A DNA stretch of 64,000 bases from SZUA-448 sp964602475 (GTDB lineage: Bacteria; Bacillota; Clostridia; Lachnospirales; Lachnospiraceae), in assembly GCA_964602475.1 (NCBI GenBank), contig CAZRRN010000005.1, positions 11,627 through 75,626 on the forward strand. The letters are read 5' to 3'. This document shows positions 36,422 through 45,811 of this stretch, piece by piece. The translations under genes and the position numbers were made by a program. The notes under the pieces were generated by a model. The model saw nothing but the letters and a program-made list of their open reading frames with translations. It had not been told where the DNA came from and ran no database searches. Position 1 is the stretch's first letter, and every line of letters starts with the position of its first letter.

Positions 36422-37816
36422 TTGAGCGAGAATCAGAACGATAACAATCAATATGAAGAGGTCTGCTATATGTGCAGACGTCCGGAGAGCACTGCAGGAA
36501 AGCTGATTCATATTCCGAACAATATCTGTATTTGTCAAGACTGTATGCAGAAGACCTTTGATGCTTTGAACACAGGAAATAGTCCGTATAATGAATTGAT
36601 GAATAATTTAAATCCTGCATTTATGTCCTTTGCAAATGCTTCCGAGGTTCCTGAGCGGCAGAAATTGAAAAAGAAACAGCCCCAGAAAGAAAAAGAAGAA
36701 CAGCAGGACACGGAACTGAAGGCAGAGGAGCTTCCGCCGCCGCATGTAATAAAGGCCTGTCTGGATGATTTTGTAATCGGACAGGAGCATGCGAAAAAGG
36801 TTATTTCTGTGGCTGTATACAACCATTACAAAAGAGTTACGGACAAATCCGAGGATGACGTTGAAATAGAAAAGACCAATATGCTGATGATTGGTCCGAC
36901 AGGTTGCGGAAAGACCTATCTGGTAAAAACGCTTGCTAAAATTCTTAATGTACCGCTGGCAATCACGGACGCGACCTCATTAACGGAGGCCGGCTATATC
37001 GGCGATGATGTAGAAAGCGTTCTTTCCAAGCTTCTTTTGGCAGCAGACAATGATGTAGAGCGTGCTGAGCATGGAATTGTGTTTATTGATGAGATTGACA
37101 AAATTGCCAAGAAAAGGAATACAAACAGCCGTGACGTCAGTGGAGAGTCAGTACAGCAGGGACTTCTGAAGCTCCTGGAAGGGAGCAAGGTAGAAGTTCC
37201 GGTTGGAGCAAGCAGTAAAAATGCAATGGTTCCGATGACAACCATGGATACGACCAATATTCTGTTTATCTGCGGCGGAGCATTTCCGGACTTGGACGAG
37301 ATAATAAAAACACGTCTGAACAAGAAGTCCTCTATGGGCTTTGATGCTGATTTAAAAGACAAATACGATAACGATCCGGATCTGTTACAGAAGGTATCGC
37401 TGGAGGATCTGAGAGAATACGGAATGATTCCGGAGTTTCTTGGACGGCTTCCGGTAGTTTATGCACTTCAAAGTCTGACAAGAGAGATGTATATCAGAAT
37501 ATTGACCGAGCCAAAGAATGCTATAATTAAACAGTATAAAAAATTGCTTGGAATGGATGAGGTTGACCTGATATTTGATGACAGTGCGTTGGAAGCCATT
37601 GCAGACAAGGCAATTGAGCGAAAAACCGGAGCAAGAGCCCTGCGCGCTATTATTGAGGAATTCATGATGGACATTATGTATGAGATTCCGAAGGACGATA
37701 ATATCGGAAGAGTTACAATTACCGGTGATTATATCAACAAAAAGGGCGCGCCGGTCATTGATCTGCGTGCAACTGACCGGACAATACCTGTTGCGGTGAT
37801 TGAGCAGAACAGGTAA
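36422..37816 (+). CDS. clpX: ATP-dependent Clp protease ATP-binding subunit ClpX
   Basis: A 464-residue AAA+ unfoldase that feeds substrates to ClpP. An N-terminal zinc-binding domain (CYMCRRPE and CICQDCMQ, about residues 15-41) is followed by a charged linker. Walker A is GPTGCGKT (about 158-165), Walker B IVFIDEIDKIAKK; sensor and C-terminal domains are complete. The ordinary ClpX finger has CSFCGK at its start, so this CYMC form is a variant paralogue and a second ClpX may exist elsewhere. The start is TTG 36422 with GAGAGGAAG upstream; no better start lies nearby. Confidence 0.9.
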   Translation: MSENQNDNNQYEEVCYMCRRPESTAGKLIHIPNNICICQDCMQKTFDALNTGNSPYNELMNNLNPAFMSFANASEVPERQKLKKKQPQKEKEEQQDTELKAEELPPPHVIKACLDDFVIGQEHAKKVISVAVYNHYKRVTDKSEDDVEIEKTNMLMIGPTGCGKTYLVKTLAKILNVPLAITDATSLTEAGYIGDDVESVLSKLLLAADNDVERAEHGIVFIDEIDKIAKKRNTNSRDVSGESVQQGLLKLLEGSKVEVPVGASSKNAMVPMTTMDTTNILFICGGAFPDLDEIIKTRLNKKSSMGFDADLKDKYDNDPDLLQKVSLEDLREYGMIPEFLGRLPVVYALQSLTREMYIRILTEPKNAIIKQYKKLLGMDEVDLIFDDSALEAIADKAIERKTGARALRAIIEEFMMDIMYEIPKDDNIGRVTITGDYINKKGAPVIDLRATDRTIPVAVIEQNR

Positions 37817-37882
37817 GAAGGAAAAAACCGGCAAGACAGAAAGGATACCGGTGAAGAAAAAAATATCCGGTAGGAGATAAGA

Positions 37883-40276
37883 ATGAAATTGAAAGAAATC
37901 CGGGGAATGTTAAGAGATCTGATTACGAATACCTGCTATTTCAGAGCATATTACAAGAAGCCGATCCGTGAAAAATATATTCTGATTGAATCCAAGAACG
38001 GCTCGGATCTTGCAGGAAATATGTTTCAGATTCTGCTTGAACTGACTGGTCCGGAATACAGTGAGTACAGTATCTGGCTTGCATACTCGGCCAAAAAGAA
38101 GGACGCAGTGCTTGAGCGTCCGAAACAATACGGAATACAAGGAATTCATCCTGTTCGAATCAGATCAAGAAGATACTTTTGTCTGCTTGCCACAGCAAAG
38201 TATCTTTTTACTGACACTTCTTTCCTGAGAAATTATGTAAAGCGCGAGGGTCAGACGATTACCAACACCTGGCACGGAACACCGATGAAATATATGGGAG
38301 TTGATGTTACTGACCGGATTTATGCAATGGGAAACGTTCAGCGAAATCTCCTATACGCAGATTATCTTGTTTACCCCAACGATTTTATGAAGGAGATCAT
38401 GGTAAATGCATATCTGCTGAACAACCTCTACCGCGGAACGATTCTGTGTGAAGGCTATCCGCGCAATTCCTGCTTTTTTGATCCGGACTGCGGAAAAAAT
38501 ATCCGCAGCGAGCTGGAGCTTGAAGGAAAACAGGTTTCTGTCTATATGCCGACATGGCGCGGAACCCTGACAAATAAAGCATCGGATCAGCTGCTTCTTA
38601 TGCTGGAGTATTTTTTTATTCCGCTGGATCGTATGATGCAGGACAACCAGATTCTGTATATTAAGCTGCATCCGTTTGTCAATAAACAGCTGAATCTGTG
38701 CGGCTACAAACACATCCTTCCGTTTCCAAACCGCTATGATACCTATGAATTCTTAAATATCTGTGACATCCTGATTACGGACTATTCCAGCGTTTTTTTC
38801 GATTTTGCCAACACGCGAAAAAAAATTATATTATTCGCCTATGATGAAACACAGTACCGCAGAGAACGCGGGATGTATATTCAGCCGTCCGAGCTTCCTT
38901 TTCCTACGGTCAGAACCTCGGAGCAGCTTTTTAGGGAAATGTGTTGCCCCAAGAACTATGATGATACCGATTTTCTTAAAAAATGCTGTACATATGATGC
39001 AGCAGGTGCTGCAGAACGTATCTGCCGTCATGTAGTGAAAGGAATTCCAAGCTGTAAGGAAGAAAAGGTAATACCAAATGGAAAGAAAAATGTCCTGATT
39101 TATGCGTCTTTTGTTGCCAAGAACGGGATGACAACAGCGCTGTTCAGCCTGCTGAAAAGTCTAGACAAGAATGAGCGGAATTATTATATCAGTTTTCAGG
39201 AAGCATCTGCCAAGAAGGATCCGATGTCAGTACGACAGCTTCCCGAGGGGATAGGATTTCTGCCAATCAGCAGTGATCTTGATCCAACCTTTATGGAAAT
39301 GCTCTGCTGTCATGAATATTTTAAGGGACGAACCGGACATGCATCCGCGAAACGTTATAAGGATCGTCTGTATGAGAGAGAATTCAGTAAGCATTTTGGT
39401 GGCGCGGCACTTGACTGCGTAATTGAATATACCGGTTATGGAATAAAAATGGTTTCTTTATTTGAAGCCTTTCGTGGAAAAAGAGTTATTTTTGTGCATA
39501 ATAACATGGTGGAAGAGTTGAGAAGCAAAGAAAATCAGAACCTTGTTGCACTGGCCTCAGCCTACCGGAATTACGATTGTGTCGCTGTGGTATCAGAAGA
39601 TATGATGACGCCGACAGTGGAAATCGGAGGGCGCAGGGACAACATTGTTACAGTCAATAACTGTCATGCTTATCAAGAGGTGCTGGAAAAGGGCGAAGCA
39701 CCGGTCTTTTTTGACAAGGAGACAACCAGCAATGTTTCACTGGCATCTTTGAAAGCCAGATTAGAAGGTAATAAAATCCGTTTTATAACGATTGGACGCT
39801 TTTCTGCCGAAAAAGGGCATAAAATGCTGATTTCTGCATTTGAACGATTCAGTGCAGAGCATCCGGAATCCTGTCTGATTATTATCGGAGGATATGGAAC
39901 ACTTTATTGGGAGATTCGGGGACTGGCACAGAAATCAACTGCGGATATAGTTGTTATCCGTACAATGAAAAATCCGATGCCTGTTCTGAAGCAATGTGAC
40001 TTCTTCCTGCTGTCATCGTACCATGAAGGTCTTGGACTTGTGCTTCTGGAGGCGGATACACTTGGAATTCCGGTGGTCTCTACCGACATACCGGGACCAC
40101 AGGGCTTCATGCAGAAATACGGAGGAATGCTGGTTCCGCCGGATGAAAACGGGATGTATCAGGCCATGCAGGCGTGTATAGAAGGCAAGGTAAAACCTCT
40201 GAATGTAGATTATGAAGAATATAACCGGTACGCAGTGGAACAGTTCGAGCAGATGCTGAATGGATTATTGCAGTAA
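37883..40276 (+). CDS. fused CDP-glycerol glycerophosphotransferase and GT4 glycosyltransferase
   Basis: A 797-residue two-domain enzyme. The first half (about 30-380) is the TagB/TagF-type glycerophosphotransferase domain with NTWHGTPMKYMG, YMPTWRGT and DYSSVFFDFA. The second half (about 395-797) is a GT-B family 4 glycosyltransferase with the GRFSAEKGHKMLI nucleotide loop and HEGLGLVLLEADTLGIPVVSTD. Together they suggest assembly of a glycerol-phosphate-containing wall polymer or capsule, at the inner face of the membrane. GGTAGGAG precedes the ATG. It is followed by a second fused surface-polymer gene. Confidence 0.9.
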   Translation: MKLKEIRGMLRDLITNTCYFRAYYKKPIREKYILIESKNGSDLAGNMFQILLELTGPEYSEYSIWLAYSAKKKDAVLERPKQYGIQGIHPVRIRSRRYFCLLATAKYLFTDTSFLRNYVKREGQTITNTWHGTPMKYMGVDVTDRIYAMGNVQRNLLYADYLVYPNDFMKEIMVNAYLLNNLYRGTILCEGYPRNSCFFDPDCGKNIRSELELEGKQVSVYMPTWRGTLTNKASDQLLLMLEYFFIPLDRMMQDNQILYIKLHPFVNKQLNLCGYKHILPFPNRYDTYEFLNICDILITDYSSVFFDFANTRKKIILFAYDETQYRRERGMYIQPSELPFPTVRTSEQLFREMCCPKNYDDTDFLKKCCTYDAAGAAERICRHVVKGIPSCKEEKVIPNGKKNVLIYASFVAKNGMTTALFSLLKSLDKNERNYYISFQEASAKKDPMSVRQLPEGIGFLPISSDLDPTFMEMLCCHEYFKGRTGHASAKRYKDRLYEREFSKHFGGAALDCVIEYTGYGIKMVSLFEAFRGKRVIFVHNNMVEELRSKENQNLVALASAYRNYDCVAVVSEDMMTPTVEIGGRRDNIVTVNNCHAYQEVLEKGEAPVFFDKETTSNVSLASLKARLEGNKIRFITIGRFSAEKGHKMLISAFERFSAEHPESCLIIIGGYGTLYWEIRGLAQKSTADIVVIRTMKNPMPVLKQCDFFLLSSYHEGLGLVLLEADTLGIPVVSTDIPGPQGFMQKYGGMLVPPDENGMYQAMQACIEGKVKPLNVDYEEYNRYAVEQFEQMLNGLLQ

Positions 40277-40295
40277 ACTGCTAGGACTGATACTG

Positions 40296-40346
40296 AACGG
40301 ACGACTGAAGGTCAGAAACGCTATTAAACGGATGACTGAAGGTCAG
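40296..40346 (+). repeat. short imperfect direct repeat
   Basis: AACGGACGACTGAAGGTCAG (40296-40315) recurs as AACGGATGACTGAAGGTCAG (40327-40346); a third degraded piece follows. Each unit contains a small CTGA/TCAG hairpin. It lies in the 168-base space between the two surface-polymer genes, where no gene is seen. Confidence 0.7.
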
Positions 40347-40444
40347 GACTGATATAGAACGGAGTATTGCAGGTAAGCAGTGAAAGCGTTGCAGACAGAA
40401 ATAAAGAATAAGAGTGTACAAGACGCTAAAGAATGGGGATTGGA

Positions 40445-42787
40445 ATGAAGATTGGTATCATTACATTTAACAGTGCGCACAACTATGGAGCGGTTTTGCA
40501 GGCATGGGCGCTACAGGAATATCTGACTGGGCAGGGGTACGAGGTAGGTATAATCAATTACCGGCTCCCACAGATCGATAACGTATACCGGCTTTTTACA
40601 CCGGAAACACCGTACCGGTTGAGTATAATGAACCGTTTACATCAGAAAAGGCAGTACCTTAAAGTTTTACGCAACAGCCCGAAGCTTGTACACACCTATC
40701 GTAAATTTGAACGATTTATTCGGAAACGTCTGAATACAACGTGTCCATATTATTCGTTTAAAGAGCTGAAAGCAGCAAAACCAGAATTTGATATTTTGAT
40801 TGCAGGAAGTGACCAGATATGGAACGGAGCCTATACGAAGGGTGTAAATCCGGGATTTTTTCTGGCCTTTGGACCTGCTTGTGCAAAAAGGATATCTTAT
40901 GCAGCCAGCATCGGAAAGGATAGAATTCCGGTAGAAGAGCAGGAAAGCTTTCGTCAGAATCTCCAGAGATTTGATTATCTGTCGGTTCGGGAACAAAAGG
41001 GAAAGGACGAAATCGAAAAACTGACGAATCAGCCGGTGGCAATAACGGTTGATCCGACGTTTTTGATCCCAAGGGAACATTTTGATACGATTCGTCGTAA
41101 TCCGAGCATTAAGAAATGCTATATTTATGTCCATAATGTCCACTTAAAAAAACAGGATGACAGGCTGCTTGCGGTTGCGGAAGAGCTGTCCGGACGAAGC
41201 GGTCTGCCGGTTGTTTACAACCGGAGCGGATACAGCTTTTCAAACGAGCTTCCTGCAGCTCTGGATAATAGTCCGGAGGAGTTTTTGGGGTGGATTGCGT
41301 CTGCGGAATATGTGGTGACTAATTCTTTTCATGCAACGGTATTTGCATTGATTTATCATCGCAATTTTATTACTATACCGGCAACAGCCAATCCGGAGCG
41401 AATGAAGCATCTGCTGGAAAGCCTTGATTTATCGAATCATCTGATGGAAACAGCAGGGCAGGTTCCTGCTTCCCTTGAGAAGCTTTCCATAGATTATACA
41501 GAGGTTGACCAAAAACGCACTGCACTGACAGAAAAATCGCACGAATTCCTGAAGAACGCGCTGAACGGTCCAAAGACAACCGTAAAGTTGTCTGCAGAAG
41601 AAGGAAGCTTTCTGAGGACAGGAGATCGTTTTGGCTGCTTTGGCTGTGGAATCTGTGCAGAGACTTGTTCGCAGCATGCGATTAAGATGGAGTACGATGA
41701 TGAGGGATTTTTATATCCGGTAATCCAGAAAGAACTTTGTATGGACTGCGGAAGCTGTATTATCGCCTGTGAAACCAAAATCGGGAAGGATAAAGCAGCA
41801 GCAAAATCAGAGGAAAAAGAAGAAACAGAAAAAGCAAAAGAAAAAGCAAAAGAAAAAGCAAAAGAAGAAGCAAAAGAAGAAGCAAAAGAAGAAGCAAAAG
41901 AAGCAGCGACGGACAGCTATTGTGCAAAGTATCGTCCTGATAGTCTTCCTATGCTGAGCTTTACCGAATCTGCACTGCTTCCTTTTTACAGGAGCTGTAT
42001 ACAGAAACAAGGCAAAGTCATTTCACGCAGTTTTGATGAGAAGCTACAGCCGGTCTACCGTATAATTGAATCGGAGGACGAGCTGGTTCGGATCAGCGGT
42101 GGAATCATACCGGAGGCAGATTTAAGTGTGGGTAGAAAGCTGATTGGAGAACTACTGAAGCAGGGAGAAAGGGTTCTATTTATCGGTAATCCCTGTGAAA
42201 CTGCAGCGATGCGGGAAGCCTTCCCGCATCAGGAAGGAAGGCTGTTTACAATCGGTTTTCTGTGTAAGGGAATTACTTCGGAAAAGGTGTTTGGTCTTTA
42301 TCGGAAATCTCTTGAGACCTTATATGAATCCGAATTGAAAAGTATCAGCGCGTCCAATCTGATACGAGGCTGGAAAATACCTCATTTATGTGCGGAATTT
42401 TCTTCCGGAGAGGTTCTTCTGGAACCGGCATGGAGAAATCTGTATTATAAACAGTTTGTAAAGCATCGGTTTAATCGTCCATCCTGTTATACCTGCAGTT
42501 ATTTTGAAAATGTAGAGAACTATGCGGATCTAGTCATCGGACCTTATCTCGGAGACAGCTTTACTACTGAGGACAGGTATGAAGGGATGTTTATTCTGAG
42601 TACAGCAAATGAATTTGGCAGACAGCTGATTTCTGAATGCAGCAGCAGCTTTGTTCTGCAAAAAGAACAAAAAACAGAGCTTATGACCGGAGCGCAGAAG
42701 GAGCATTTTGTACTTAACAATACAAGAAAAACATTTATTAAAAAGCTTGAGACGATGGATATTATGTCATTACTGAATGAAAAATAG
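40445..42787 (+). CDS. polysaccharide pyruvyl transferase fused to a ferredoxin / FrhB-type protein
   Basis: A 780-residue fusion. The N-terminal part (about 1-360) is a polysaccharide pyruvyl transferase domain (FNSAHNYGAVLQAWALQEYL, then AGSDQIWNGAY). Next is a two-cluster ferredoxin domain (CFGCGICAETC and CMDCGSCIIAC, about 398-440). A low-complexity (AKEK/AKEE)n linker follows at about 464-487, then an F420-hydrogenase beta-subunit (FrhB)-like domain to the end. Related fusions occur in exopolysaccharide loci; the role of the redox half is unproven. ATG 40445 is preferred to ATG 40433 because GGGGATTGG precedes it. It is followed immediately by a terminator. Confidence 0.88.
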   Translation: MKIGIITFNSAHNYGAVLQAWALQEYLTGQGYEVGIINYRLPQIDNVYRLFTPETPYRLSIMNRLHQKRQYLKVLRNSPKLVHTYRKFERFIRKRLNTTCPYYSFKELKAAKPEFDILIAGSDQIWNGAYTKGVNPGFFLAFGPACAKRISYAASIGKDRIPVEEQESFRQNLQRFDYLSVREQKGKDEIEKLTNQPVAITVDPTFLIPREHFDTIRRNPSIKKCYIYVHNVHLKKQDDRLLAVAEELSGRSGLPVVYNRSGYSFSNELPAALDNSPEEFLGWIASAEYVVTNSFHATVFALIYHRNFITIPATANPERMKHLLESLDLSNHLMETAGQVPASLEKLSIDYTEVDQKRTALTEKSHEFLKNALNGPKTTVKLSAEEGSFLRTGDRFGCFGCGICAETCSQHAIKMEYDDEGFLYPVIQKELCMDCGSCIIACETKIGKDKAAAKSEEKEETEKAKEKAKEKAKEEAKEEAKEEAKEAATDSYCAKYRPDSLPMLSFTESALLPFYRSCIQKQGKVISRSFDEKLQPVYRIIESEDELVRISGGIIPEADLSVGRKLIGELLKQGERVLFIGNPCETAAMREAFPHQEGRLFTIGFLCKGITSEKVFGLYRKSLETLYESELKSISASNLIRGWKIPHLCAEFSSGEVLLEPAWRNLYYKQFVKHRFNRPSCYTCSYFENVENYADLVIGPYLGDSFTTEDRYEGMFILSTANEFGRQLISECSSSFVLQKEQKTELMTGAQKEHFVLNNTRKTFIKKLETMDIMSLLNEK
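41834..41905 (+). repeat. 12-base coding microsatellite (AKEK/AKEE linker)
   Basis: Six head-to-tail 12-base units of GCAAAAGAAAAA or GCAAAAGAAGAA, in frame, forming the linker between the ferredoxin and FrhB-like domains. Changes in copy number would alter linker length by four residues without a frameshift. Confidence 0.9.
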
Positions 42788-42826
42788 GAGTGAGACGAAA
42801 AGTCTCACTCCCAGGATGTTTTTATA
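42787..42826. terminator. intrinsic terminator between convergent genes
   Basis: GGAGTGAGAC (42787-42796) pairs perfectly with GTCTCACTCC (42802-42811), starting at the stop codon of the pyruvyl-transferase gene and followed shortly by TTTTTATAT. It can also serve the minus-strand DegV gene. Confidence 0.85.
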
Positions 42827-43694
42827 TAAAATCCGGAGCCGGTTCACTTAAGAACGTAATTCCGATGATTCCGGGACCGGTGTGGGCACCGATTGCGCAG
42901 CCGACATAGCTTTCCATAAAACTGGTACAGCTATACTTTTCTTTTAACATTTCCTTTACCTGATGAAGAGTATCAATGCAGTCTCCGTGAACCAGTCCGA
43001 TAGTCTGGTGATCCAGTGCTGTCCCACGTTCACCGACAATTTCTACAACACGCTTTAGGGACTTCTGACGTCCGCGGACATTCTCAAAGGAAGATAATGC
43101 GCCCTCATCAGTCACTTCAATTATTGGTTTTAAATCCAGCAGATTACCGGCAATTGCAGTGGAACGCTTGATTCGTCCGCCTTTGTAAAGATAATCGAGG
43201 GTCTCAACCGTGAAAATATGTTCCATATGATTGAAGTAAAAATCAGCAGCCCGTATGATTGTCTCCTTGGAAGCACCGTTTTCATAAAGATTAACAAGAT
43301 ACATGACTGCAACGCCAAAACCAAGCGATGCGCATCTTGAATCAATGATGGTCAGATCAAAATCCGGATATTTTTCAAGCAGATCACGCTTTGCAAGGTT
43401 GGCAGCATTAAAGGTTCCGGCAATCCCGGTGGAAAAGCAGAAATATATCAGGGTGTCACCGTTCTTGGCATATGGTTCAAAATTGGTAGTAAACATATAT
43501 TCGTTGATGTGATAGGTTGTTACATGTGTACCGGAACGAAGAATATCATAAAAATTTTCCGGTAAAATGGTGTCACCGTCGAAAAAATCCTTTTCATTAA
43601 TAACTACAGGGGTCGGTATTACATGAAGATTATGAGCCTTAATATAATCGCGTGGCAGATCAGTTGCAGAATCGGTAATGATTTTAAGAGCCAT
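42822..43694 (-). CDS. DegV family fatty-acid-binding protein
   Basis: A 290-residue DegV-family protein; the family binds fatty acids and in some Firmicutes hands them to the FakA kinase. The start ALKIITDSATDLP, a mid-segment FCFSTGIAGTFNAA and the later GGRIKRSTAIAGNLLDLKPI are typical. ATG 43694 is chosen because GGAGGG lies about nine bases upstream and the first strand then starts at residue 2. It stands alone with no FakA next to it. Confidence 0.92.
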   Translation of the reverse strand: MALKIITDSATDLPRDYIKAHNLHVIPTPVVINEKDFFDGDTILPENFYDILRSGTHVTTYHINEYMFTTNFEPYAKNGDTLIYFCFSTGIAGTFNAANLAKRDLLEKYPDFDLTIIDSRCASLGFGVAVMYLVNLYENGASKETIIRAADFYFNHMEHIFTVETLDYLYKGGRIKRSTAIAGNLLDLKPIIEVTDEGALSSFENVRGRQKSLKRVVEIVGERGTALDHQTIGLVHGDCIDTLHQVKEMLKEKYSCTSFMESYVGCAIGAHTGPGIIGITFLSEPAPDFI

Positions 43695-43775
43695 AAGTAT
43701 CCCTCCGTATAAAATATCGCTGTAAGGGATATTATAATACATTTTATCTCTTATTTCTAATAAATAATATGGAAA

Positions 43776-45551
43776 TTATAAGGTTTCCCGAAGACTTGCA
43801 AGAGCATCATACACATTTAAAAGTCCCCAGCCTGTTTCGCGGTTCGGATAAACGGAACCGTCCCGTGTGGCGCCTTTAATCAGAAGCTTTTTCATTTCTA
43901 TTCCATTCATGTAAAGCCGGCGTCCGTGAATTAATGCATACTCAAAGATCAGGGCAGTGGCTCCGGCGGCTTCTGCAGCGGAGATGCTGGTACCGGAACG
44001 CAGAGTAAAACTACCGCCCGGAACCGGCCCTTTGATCTGTACACAGGGGGCTGCAAAATCGGGCTTTATTACATTGCTGCGTGTATAGCCGCGCCCGGAT
44101 TCGATGAATACACCGCCGGTACGGTCATCATATCCGGCGACCGTCATGGTTTGTACTCCGTTGCCCGGATCACAGAGGGTAATGTTCGGATCCGGCTGTA
44201 GAAAGCCGGTGTCTTTTCCGATAAACGGACGAAGCGGAAGCCAGGCATCAAACTGAGAGTACTCGGAATCGTAAAAGACACGGATCGTCCAGATTCCGGA
44301 AGTCGGAGCATGGAATCTAAACAGAATGAGCTGATCGCCTGACCGCTGCTCTACGATTTCATAATCTACATAAACAATTGTTTTTTCAAAGGTAAAGGTC
44401 ACAACGGTACTAAAGTTAACTCGGGCAGGAAACCTTGATGAATACTCCCCACTCGGGGAAAGAACCGCTGCTGAAATAAGACCTGGAGCCGTTCCCCATA
44501 AAGAGACTGTGAAACCTGCTTCTTTTTCACCGACACGAATCTCCATATCTTCGAAGCCCTGCGAAGGAGCAAGACCGGGAATCAATCCGGACTCCTTTGC
44601 AACAACACCTTTTTTTCGTACTCCTCCGCGATAATGAGCGGCGGCATTTCCCTGATTACCGGCTGCCGTCACAGCGCAGATTCCGTACCTGTTAGACATG
44701 CTGTCCAGCAGTTCTTCAATGATACCGCGTCCTTCGTGACTTTCCTGATTTGTTCCAAGCCCAAGACAGATAGAAAGCGGACGGTTTTCTCTGCGCGAGA
44801 GCAGATGAAGGTAACGAATCGCCATAGCAATGTCATTTTCCTGAAAGCAGAGAAGATCCTCAGAGACACAAAAGTATTTTTTTAGATATTTTTTAGCCGG
44901 TTTCAGCTTTACCATAACTATTTTAGCCAAAGGAGCGTAGCCTGTAAAATCTTCATTTAAAATTATGTTGCCCGCAGCAACTCCTGCAAGAAATGTACCG
45001 TGTCCATCTACATCAGTAGTATTAGCTATTTCTAACGGATTTTTGCTTGTTAAGGCTTGATTTAACAATCCTTCCGTAAACTCAGTTCCATACCCGAATC
45101 CATCAGGAAGAGGACCGTCATTTACGGTCTGATCCCAGATGGAGATAATACGTGTAGTACCGTCGGCATTTAGAAATACAGGATTGGTATAATCGATTCC
45201 GGTATCAATTAATCCGATGATACAGCCCTGTCCAAATAATCCGAGTTCTCCCTGCCTGCGAATCTTTCCTACACCCGAAGCTTCGCTGCTTCCGGTATCA
45301 AGAAGACCGTACAGCTTTGGTATCGCACTGTAATCCGATCTTGCTGTTTGAACAAGGTCGGTATTTTCTATTTTATAGTAAACAACAGCATAACGGTCGT
45401 CAATGAGCTGGTAGCAATCTGCCAGAGTGTCTTGCTTTAACTGTTCCACATCACCGTTGAACTGTGCAAAATAATCTACGACCGATTCTGAAACAATAGA
45501 ATCACGACAGTTTTCTTTCATAGGGTTCGCCGTATTTTGGTATTTCACCAT
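43776..45551 (-). CDS. S8 family subtilisin-like peptidase
   Basis: A 591-residue subtilase with the full catalytic triad visible: D116 in GLIDTGIDY, H184 in VDGHGTFLAG and S522 in SGTSISAAEAAG. No signal peptide is apparent, and the long insert (about 310-450) forms a beta-rich domain, as in the Csp germination proteases and the related large Clostridial subtilases. It could therefore act on a spore or intracellular substrate; this is inference. A start at 45551 is accepted with a weak AAGATGG site; ATG at codon 11 lacks one. Confidence 0.9.
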   Translation of the reverse strand: MVKYQNTANPMKENCRDSIVSESVVDYFAQFNGDVEQLKQDTLADCYQLIDDRYAVVYYKIENTDLVQTARSDYSAIPKLYGLLDTGSSEASGVGKIRRQGELGLFGQGCIIGLIDTGIDYTNPVFLNADGTTRIISIWDQTVNDGPLPDGFGYGTEFTEGLLNQALTSKNPLEIANTTDVDGHGTFLAGVAAGNIILNEDFTGYAPLAKIVMVKLKPAKKYLKKYFCVSEDLLCFQENDIAMAIRYLHLLSRRENRPLSICLGLGTNQESHEGRGIIEELLDSMSNRYGICAVTAAGNQGNAAAHYRGGVRKKGVVAKESGLIPGLAPSQGFEDMEIRVGEKEAGFTVSLWGTAPGLISAAVLSPSGEYSSRFPARVNFSTVVTFTFEKTIVYVDYEIVEQRSGDQLILFRFHAPTSGIWTIRVFYDSEYSQFDAWLPLRPFIGKDTGFLQPDPNITLCDPGNGVQTMTVAGYDDRTGGVFIESGRGYTRSNVIKPDFAAPCVQIKGPVPGGSFTLRSGTSISAAEAAGATALIFEYALIHGRRLYMNGIEMKKLLIKGATRDGSVYPNRETGWGLLNVYDALASLRETL

Positions 45552-45655
45552 CTTATGCAGCTATCAATGATTATGTGAAAATATTATAGTGTGTGAAACG
45601 TGAAGCTCATTTCTACACAATGAGCGAAGTCTGCTGATTGTTTTGTTAAAATTAC

Positions 45656-45684
45656 TTGACATTAGGAAACGGGCAGTGTTAATT
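45656..45684 (+). promoter_or_regulatory. candidate promoter upstream of the LysR gene
   Basis: TTGACA (45656-45661) with TTAATT 17 bases on (45679-45684); a TATAGT overlaps at 45684-45689. The implied leader is about 120 bases. It lies in the 260-base divergent region with the S8 protease gene, where I see no other gene. Confidence 0.45.
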
Positions 45685-45811
45685 ATAGTATAAACTGTTC
45701 AATTAGTATTTTGCTAAAGAAACCAAGCTGTATAATTATTTTCGCATATATATATTTTTGTACCTGTGCACCAAGGGTTCGAATGATACTGGGAAGGTTG
45801 TGATTATCCAA

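Noticed and set aside
37817..37882. Pseudoknot-like pairing before the TagF-GT4 gene (ACCGG/CCGGT hairpin, loop GGATA with TATCC)
   Set aside because: Several competing pairings exist and there is no ATGGAG or shared sequence; chance is likely.
40377..40445. Another copy of the pseudoknot leader before the pyruvyl-transferase gene
   Set aside because: The AGAATGGGGATTGGAATG end resembles array C, but the hairpin is only 4 bp and the loop pairing 4 bp (40385-40388 with 40424-40427), too weak to claim.
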